From positions 25,785,484-25,849,483 of the forward strand of contig NC_092564.1 in NCBI RefSeq assembly GCF_037975245.1: a DNA stretch of 64,000 nucleotides. The letters are read 5' to 3'. Below, one piece after another: positions 57,524 to 64,000 of the stretch. Origin of the DNA: Apostichopus japonicus (Eukaryota; Echinodermata; Holothuroidea; Aspidochirotida; Stichopodidae). The notes beneath the pieces are model-generated. The model worked only from the letters and a program-made list of their open reading frames with translations, had not been told where the DNA came from and ran no database searches. A program made the position numbers and the translations under genes. Numbering within the stretch: position 1 is the stretch's first letter; every line of letters begins with the position of its first letter.

Positions 57524-58739
57524 ATGGCGGCCTCCTATGTGGTAAAGCGTTACGTACAGTTTTGTACAACAAGAGCTCATATAAGAACCACGGAAGATTC
57601 AACAAGCCAAGAGTACCCCTACTAAGGTAACATATTTAATCTTCATTCTAGTTATGACATATAGTAACCCACACGCGACGTACAATACATAGGCCTAGTG
57701 AAAACATATTTTATGTACCGTATATAGTAACTCACAGGCTACGTACAATATATGTAGGCCCAGAGAAAATATATTTTATGTACCGTGTGTATCTGTAAGC
57801 ATTTTTCCTTCGTTATTCTGTAGGCAGGTGAAGGATATAGATTATTGGGACATGCTGAGATAAACGATGGCAGTGTTATATACCCTCATTGCATAACGCC
57901 AATAAGTAATAGTGAACTCTTGGAAAGTATCGTCAGGTGCGAGGGGAGTAGAATTAGGGGGATTGGGTGGGGAGGAGGCGAGAGGAATGATTCAGGAAAA
58001 TGTTCCGATGTGAACAAATTTCCTCCCCACCTACATGCAACCGCTGTATCAGTCAACGTACTTTGTATCATCGTTTCCAGTATGAAGCACTAGCCCTTCA
58101 TTTGACAAACTAACAACTCCAATGCCCCCCCCCCAAAAAAAACCCACCTTCTCCCCAACCACTATCCTGTCGGAATGTCCACCTCCACCCCTTCCTCGAC
58201 CAAACCGTTATGTTAATACCTCAGAATACGTTCATCTAGTCCTTTTTTCACAAACTTGATGTGCTAAGATACTATTTCTTTTACTTATATTAAGTTTAGA
58301 TAGATATGGTTAATAGTACGACTGTGTATGAATGGGAGGTGGGGGGGGGGTGGACAGTGGGGTTATATCTGTAGGTATGCAATGACCAGAAGGTAAGAAC
58401 TAGTTCATTTCTGTGATACTACTTTCTTCTCAGATCTTGGAGCTCAGTCGGAACAAAACCTGCAGGCGTAAGGTGAGAATGATAGATTTACCTAGACAGG
58501 GTGTGTAAATATTATTTTTAATTTTAAGTTGGATGAGGAGAGGGGTGGGGTGGGGAGTCCCTTAAAGACCTAGTAGCGTAGTAGCCAACTGGTCAATATA
58601 ATGACTTAGCTGTAAAAAATAACTTCTTTTCAGCACATTGCATGATGGTTTGTGACTGGCAAACTGGGCTATCAACATATGCCTACCTATGTATTTCGCC
58701 TACATTAACAATATTGGAAGTGTTCATTAGACACGGACA

Positions 58740-58856
58740 AAAGAAGTTCCCAACACTCCTAATCCATAAGCCCTTGTGGGCTTCTCCCACATTTGTGGAC
58801 GCTTAAGCGTCGTAAAAAATAACTGCTGATTATTATTATCAGGCCTATTATTATTA
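58740..58856 (+). mobile_element. Probable retroposon 3' tail
   Basis: AAGCCCTTGTGGGCTT forms a small hairpin, GACGCTTAAGCGTC (58798-58811) is a perfect 14-bp palindrome, and the segment ends in (ATT)n. The layout suggests a SINE or LINE 3' end inside relic D. Confidence 0.4.
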
Positions 58857-58941
58857 TGACTTCTTCGATCTGAGATCATCAACATTTTACAGGGTTAATT
58901 ATTCTAACATTTTATCAACGCGCGTTCAATAACCTAACCAT

Positions 58942-59595
58942 CAAGGGCGGCGGAACCGGGGGGTCACAGGGGGCACGTGCCCCCCACTTTTCCTCAGGTT
59001 AAAATGTGCCCTTTTTCTACATAAAAATTGAGGTGTCTCAAGTTAGCAAGAGGCCAGGGAACCAGAATGAACACTCGGGAAGGGCCGTTTCCGGCCATCT
59101 GAGGGGTTTGTAAAACCAAAAATTTTCTTGTACGCTCCGCGCTAACCGATGGTGGCGCTCCGCTCAGATAGTCGTGCATACAACTTTGCAAATCCTGGCT
59201 ACGCCCCTGACTTTTTAATGAGTTTCTGTGGGTCAAACTCAAAGCTATTTCGAATGGAAAAAAATTGTTAAGATATTAACAAGAAAAAAACTCTAATTCG
59301 GAAGATTCCTACATTAGCAACTTGCATGGTTTCACCTCATTTTGTCTCAAAAGAAAACTTGTTCCTTGTTTCCCAATTTGCACATTGGATATTGCAGTGC
59401 TAGTATGCATATTTTCCTTGGGGGGGGGGGGGGAGGTGGGCGTTGATGGAGTGATGTGTATACGTAAATAATATAATACAATAAGAGTTATAAAGGGTAC
59501 AGTAAATATAAGGCTGCATCAGTCCAATCGAATTTCTGCAAAGTGCCCTTTGATGTCGGTGCCCCCCCAGATTAAAAGTGCTTCCGCCGCCCTTG
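58942..59595. mobile_element. hAT-like MITE with exact 8-bp target duplication, inside relic D
   Basis: Ends CAAGGGCGGCGGAA and TTCCGCCGCCCTTG are inverted repeats. CTAACCAT is duplicated exactly at 58934-58941 and 59596-59603. It is 654 bp with no transposase. It includes a G run near 59420. Confidence 0.92.
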
Positions 59596-60090
59596 CTAAC
59601 CATGAATTGATCATGTACCAGAGATCAAGTTTTATATCTACAGACTGGTCCAGATAACTAGTATAGTTTGGTTGTAACAATATTTGCACCAACGTGACCA
59701 CATTTTATAGTTTCTTTCGTTTAACTCGAAATTTTGACAAACTGCCGACTTAAAAATTGCAAAAGTAAAATAGATGGAAGCAGCGACAACGACACAATGT
59801 TCTGCAGGTTCAACCATGGATTTTTGGTGGTAGGAATGTCGCCCCCCCCCCCCGCTCCGCCCGCATATTTTTCGAACCTTAGTGATGCTCCGGAGAGCAC
59901 TTTGCATCATTAACATCATCAAGGTATCAAGGTATGTGATGAGGGCGTACAGCTCCACGGTGGATGGGGCTACATGTGGGAGTACCCCGTGGCTAGGGCT
60001 TTCTGTGCTGCACGGGTAATGAAAATCTATGCAGGTACAAACGAAATTATGAAAGAAATCATCGCGAAAAATATTGTTAGAGACAATTGA

Positions 60091-62023
60091 TGTTGGATGA
60101 TGAACTTATGACAATTTAAAGAATAGAGAATACAGATGCTTGTAGCAAGTACCGCTAGTGTATTAATCAGGTACGGACGAATACAACGGTTGTCCCGATT
60201 CACAAATGCAAATTTGGTCAAGACTGATACAACGTGATATATCTGTCAGACGTGTCAATTTACATTTTGAGGTCAGTATTAGGTGTATAGTTTGAATTCA
60301 GGTCTATTTCACGAAGGGGGAGGGGGGTGTGGAGTGGATGTTGGGTGGGGTGGGGTGAGAGGTTGGGGTTAAAACTTTTGTTCAAGTACCACCAACTGTT
60401 GTAATGTTTAACACACTTTTAAAAGATGGTTGTTGTTTAGGTTCAAAGTTTGCTCATGTTGGTAACTTGTTTTAATTAAAGAGCTAGATTTGAAGTACAC
60501 GCCTAATTCTAATATAAGAAGGAAACAATGCATACTTACTAAGATGCCGCTCACAGGCCCGGATCCAGGGGTGTGAGGTGTACTGACCCCCCCCCCCCAC
60601 ACCCCAGAAACTTTCAATCACACAAAAAGTTAACAGTAGTTATTTGCACAACCATTCTTCTTGACCTAACTTATGGCCCAAATATGAAGGCATTATTTCA
60701 CGTCTACAATTTGAGTTTAGCCCCCAGAACTCCCCCCCCTACATGGGCGTCGGCTTCAACGACCCCACGACCACAACCGGCCTTCCCTTTAAAGTCCTGG
60801 CTCCTGTACGATATTAGAGTAACATATACCTCAGAAGGATTAGGGTAATAATACAGTATAATACTATACAGGTAACACCGCCATAAGACCTAATACACTA
60901 TTACAGGATTGTATGTTACAGTTATAGACAATACAGATTAGTGTGGCTACAAGCCAGTCACTGCGCAGAGGTTATCAAGTTTGGTTACCTTATATTCAGC
61001 TGCAGTAATATAAATAATAATATAAATAATAAATGATACACCCAATTTGAACACATAATAAAAGAACCATGTGCAATCGCAAACAAAAGTTATCAGAAAT
61101 ATATATTTTGATAATCTTTAAATTTCTTCTTTCCGTTCTTTACACTGTGTTTCGTCCTTCTTCCCAATATCATGCAACTCTTTCTACCAAGTTGACGTAC
61201 ACCAGACAAATAAAACGTTACCATTTCAGTTTACAGGCTTAGAAGTACGGAGACGTTGAGGTGCCATGGACTGTAAAAATGTGCCCAAAATTGTATCAGT
61301 ACTTTACTCGCTTACATTTGAACAGAAAGCAGAAATTGTCGAATTAATTGCTTGTCGTAACAAGACAGTTAAACAGTTTTACGGATTACTCTCTTTACAT
61401 TACTCTCACATTTGAAAAACTTGCAAAATGAAATTTTACTAGTATTATAACTCTATGAAGAAATTTGACATTCTGTTGAAAATTGGTCAATTAATGACTT
61501 TTCTATTCGATTAATTTAGCATATCTGTTGCGAAATGGTGAATAATATAAATCTTATGGTGTTTCATTGAAAAGTTGGTTGCAAACTGCTACAATGCTAA
61601 TATTCCATAAGTTCATTTCAGCTTTTTGCAGAAAATTTTTAAAAATTCAAACGACGTTAGATTAACAATTTACCACCTTTTTATTTGTAGAATTGATCAG
61701 TTATAGTAATAGTAAGGAATTGATCAATCAATTCGTGGCAAATTGTTAACATATTAAATGAACTTTGTTGCAAGTTTCATAAAGATCTTGCCTTTTGATG
61801 GCACCTTAACGTTTCCATATTTTAAAGTGCGGCCTAAAGCTTTAATATCTCTGTAAATATAATAAATCATTTTCACCAAATGACTAACTGCTAATTTAAT
61901 ATGTTACCTCATCAGTGTAGTTAACTATAGTTTGTCATGATTTTAGAAGTCTAGAGTTGCATATTTTATCTTGAGAAACGAGAACAAGTTGTCTCGACCG
62001 GGAGAAGGACATAATTAAGTTAA
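60091..62023. other. Spacer between relic D and gene E, no gene recognised
   Basis: Includes a segment CCCGGATCCAGGGG followed by a C tract near 60560-60605 that looks like the end of a non-autonomous element, and AT-rich unique DNA from about 61000. Confidence 0.45.
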
Positions 62024-62343
62024 AGGGTGTGAAGACTCGCGCAAAAAGAAACGTCTAATGCCGGTAATATGACCTAGTTTCGAATGAGGTGCAACAGAAG
62101 TGTTAGACACCACCATCGATCCCAGAAAATACGCACACAGCTTGCTACCTTCGGTAATTTGACACTAGTGTACAGTCGGTACATGCAGCTGGGGTCAATA
62201 CCCACATCACAGTGTACAATCGCTACACGGACATCTCAGGTCCAGCTAAAGATAACAAGGTATCACGTTTCATTACTGTCTGCATTTTGTAGCGACAGGC
62301 AGAAAGCTTCACTTGCAAGCAACAGAAAGTTAACTTTTTCAGA
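62024..62343 (+). mobile_element. TTAA-flanked MITE, family 1, copy c
   Basis: TTAA at 62020-62023 is followed by AGGGTGTGAAGACTCG and an interior highly similar to 18570-18926. Similarity is lost after TTAACTTTTTCAG, so the right terminus is missing or badly decayed. Confidence 0.8.
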
Positions 62344-62868
62344 GCACGGCACGAGGTCCCATGCCCTTTGTGTGAGAAGGTAAACTTTCAAGTTTACCAA
62401 CATGTCTGACCAGATTCTGTACCAGATTTTGTGGTCAATTTTCATTTCTTTAAAAATGGTAATTGAGACTGAAATGGGAAAATTGATAAACCGTGAAAGT
62501 TTTACTGCTGTCATTTATCACAACTTTTGCGGAACGACCTTGTAAATCCAACTGAATGCTCACGTTAGATGGGGATAAAAGATGGGGACTTGTCAGAAGA
62601 AATTCGGTTCTATGTAACCTCCATATTACTATAGAATATCATTGTGCATTTGTAACGCAAGGTAATATATCGGCATATTTATATAGCGCCTACAGCAGTT
62701 TATGCCTACTGTACCATTAACGAACAACAACTACAATTTGACCAGGCTAAAGTGAGGTCAAGGTCAAACGCAGAAATGAAATTAGATTAAAGTCTCTGTA
62801 TACCCTGACAATATTTTGTATAGTCTGAGGTAAAGCACGTACACACGGCTTCGGGTAGCTAGGCTACA

Positions 62869-64000
62869 ATGGCGGCCTCGTCTGTGGCAAGACGTTTTGG
62901 ACATTTCTTCAAAACAAGAGCCCCGAAGCATCACGGAAGATTGACTAGCAAGCCCGGTATTACCGTAAGGTAATGAAAGTAGCCTATTTATTTATAAGTC
63001 TACGTACAGTATATATCTATATCTATCTATCTATATATCTATATGTCTATATATCTATATGTCTATATCTATATTTATATATATGTGGCAATGAATGCAG
63101 GGCCGTCTTAAGAGATCACCGGGCCCTGGGCCCGGCAATGGAGCGGGCCCTCAATCATATGAGTTCGAAAAAAGTTGCGTGAAAAATTGACATCATTGAC
63201 AATCGCTCAAGCATAGACATGCCTGCATTAACCACCCCTCCCTATGTCGCGCATAAAGCATAAAACTTTAGCTGAATAACATACGTGATATATCTAAAAG
63301 CTGAAATACATTATAGAAGAGTAATCTTCCAGATGCCCTCCATCCCTTCCCCAACAATACTGGACTCACCATTAATGTGTTGAGTCTTTCAACCGGGGAA
63401 ACTAACGGAACTTGCGGCATTTCTTGATCGTAAACTATTCAATCAGTTTCCTCCCAGATTAAGACATGGGGTTACTACGATTGCGGGGCCCCTGACATCG
63501 CGGGGCCCTGGGCCAGGGCCCAGTGGGCCCATGCGTTAAGACGGCCCTGAATGAATGGTGTAAAATTCGAGTACATTTAGCTACTGTCACTGCGTTGTTC
63601 TTACAGGTCAGTCGGAACCCAACCTGATGTAAGGTGAGAATTATCTCCAAATTCATGAAGGCAGGTTTGTTTACAATTATACTTTTTTAACATTGCAGGT
63701 TGGAGATAGGGGCTCATGGTGTGGATAGGGGCAGGGCCATACAGTAGCCACGGGAGGGTTTAAGGAGGGGCAACTTGAACCAAGCAAATGTAGGTAAAAT
63801 GATGCATCTAAGCCTGACCCTCATGCGAACAAACAATTCCGGAGTGGGGGGGGGGGACTCTTACAGACTAGCAGTATATTGGCACATATACAGTCCAACA
63901 TATTGACATAGATCAATGATGTTTATTGTTGCTGTAACTATTTCCATGTGGCATTTAACAAAGGAAACAAACATAACAATGAGACTGCTATTTCGTGATT
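62869..64000 (+). CDS. ACADL: Long-chain acyl-CoA dehydrogenase-like gene E, 5' part only
   Basis: Exon 1 (62869-62969) encodes MAASSVARRFGHFFKTR and a further basic stretch ending at AG|GTAATG. Exon 2 is a 27-nt microexon (63607-63633, ACAG|G...AAG|GTGAGA) that adds SVGTQPDV in frame. Both donors are in the phase required by the next exon of paralogs (beginning A-CCA-GAG). The catalytic exons lie beyond the window, so whether the gene is intact cannot be judged. The leader is Arg/Lys/His-rich with no acidic residue, as expected for mitochondrial import. Confidence 0.8.
63098..63549. mobile_element. hAT-like MITE with exact 8-bp target duplication, in intron 1 of gene E
   Basis: Ends CAGGGCCGTCTTAA and TTAAGACGGCCCTG(inverted). 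AATGAATG is duplicated exactly at 63090-63097 and 63550-63557. It is 452 bp. Internal GGGCCCTGGGCC runs occur near both ends. Confidence 0.95.

Larger units (their letters stand above)
57524..60090 (+). pseudogene. Broken ACADL-like copy D
   Basis: Exon 1 (57524-57626) starts MAASYVVKRYVQF but is 103 nt long, so its donor phase is wrong. A 2-nt gain relative to gene E after ACAAGAGC shifts the frame and leads to a stop near the donor. A 39-nt microexon with good splice sites lies at 58434-58472 (SWSSVGTKPAGV). All catalytic-body exons are missing; a 654-bp hAT-like MITE sits in the gap. The last exon survives only from the KVCDEGV codons (59929) to a TGA at 60088-60090. Its acceptor and first eight codons are gone. 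GGTNE has become AGTNE and the final ELIARDI is EIIAKNI. A functional enzyme is not possible from what is present. Confidence 0.88.

Noticed and set aside
62665-62720. Possible minus-strand retroposon tail (TTATATAGCGCC)
   Set aside because: Too short, and the AAAGCGCTTT partner motif is absent.

Overview
The window looks like nuclear DNA from a marine invertebrate deuterostome. It is AT-rich and gene-poor, with GT-AG introns, many small non-autonomous transposons, microsatellites and minisatellites. An echinoderm, possibly a sea cucumber, is my best guess; this rests on overall texture and is not proven. No bacterial, organellar or viral genes were seen.

Layout. Positions 1-24 kb are mostly non-coding and repeat-laden. 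On the minus strand there are probable 5' exons of one unrecognised gene (start codon at 6315, further exon at about 860-1090, likely untranslated first exon ending at 8111). The rest is duplicated non-coding DNA: a (GGA)n tract, a 24-bp minisatellite of about 1 kb with a duplicated flank, a TTAA-flanked MITE and LINE 3' ends.

Positions 25-64 kb hold a cluster of long-chain acyl-CoA dehydrogenase-like (ACADL) genes. Gene A (minus, 24994-32804) is complete at 450 aa in 10 coding exons. Gene B (plus, 36045-43560) is complete at 432 aa in 9 exons. Gene C (plus, 47176-55432) is complete at 444 aa in 10 exons. Copy D (plus, 57524-60090) is a broken relic with a frameshifted first exon, a microexon and a truncated last exon. 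Gene E (plus, from 62869) shows its first two exons and runs off the window. A sixth, degenerate minus-strand remnant (34431-35241) lies between the head-to-head genes A and B. From the third coding exon of A onward, intron positions, phases and exon lengths (129, 141, 165, 67, 165, 225, 128, 181 nt) are identical in A, B and C. The cluster therefore arose by tandem duplication with introns, not by retroposition.

The three complete proteins should be mitochondrial flavoenzymes of fatty-acid beta-oxidation. The most variable part is the N-terminus. A short extra exon of 48, 36, 39 or 27 nt sits between the transit-peptide exon and the catalytic body in A, C, D and E, and none was found in B. 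Shared exon patches between B, C and D suggest gene conversion. Introns and spacers carry TTAA-flanked MITEs, hAT-like MITEs with 8-bp target duplications, a hAT transposase relic, LINE relics (one with a 0.4-kb pentanucleotide tail) and a probable tRNA-derived SINE.
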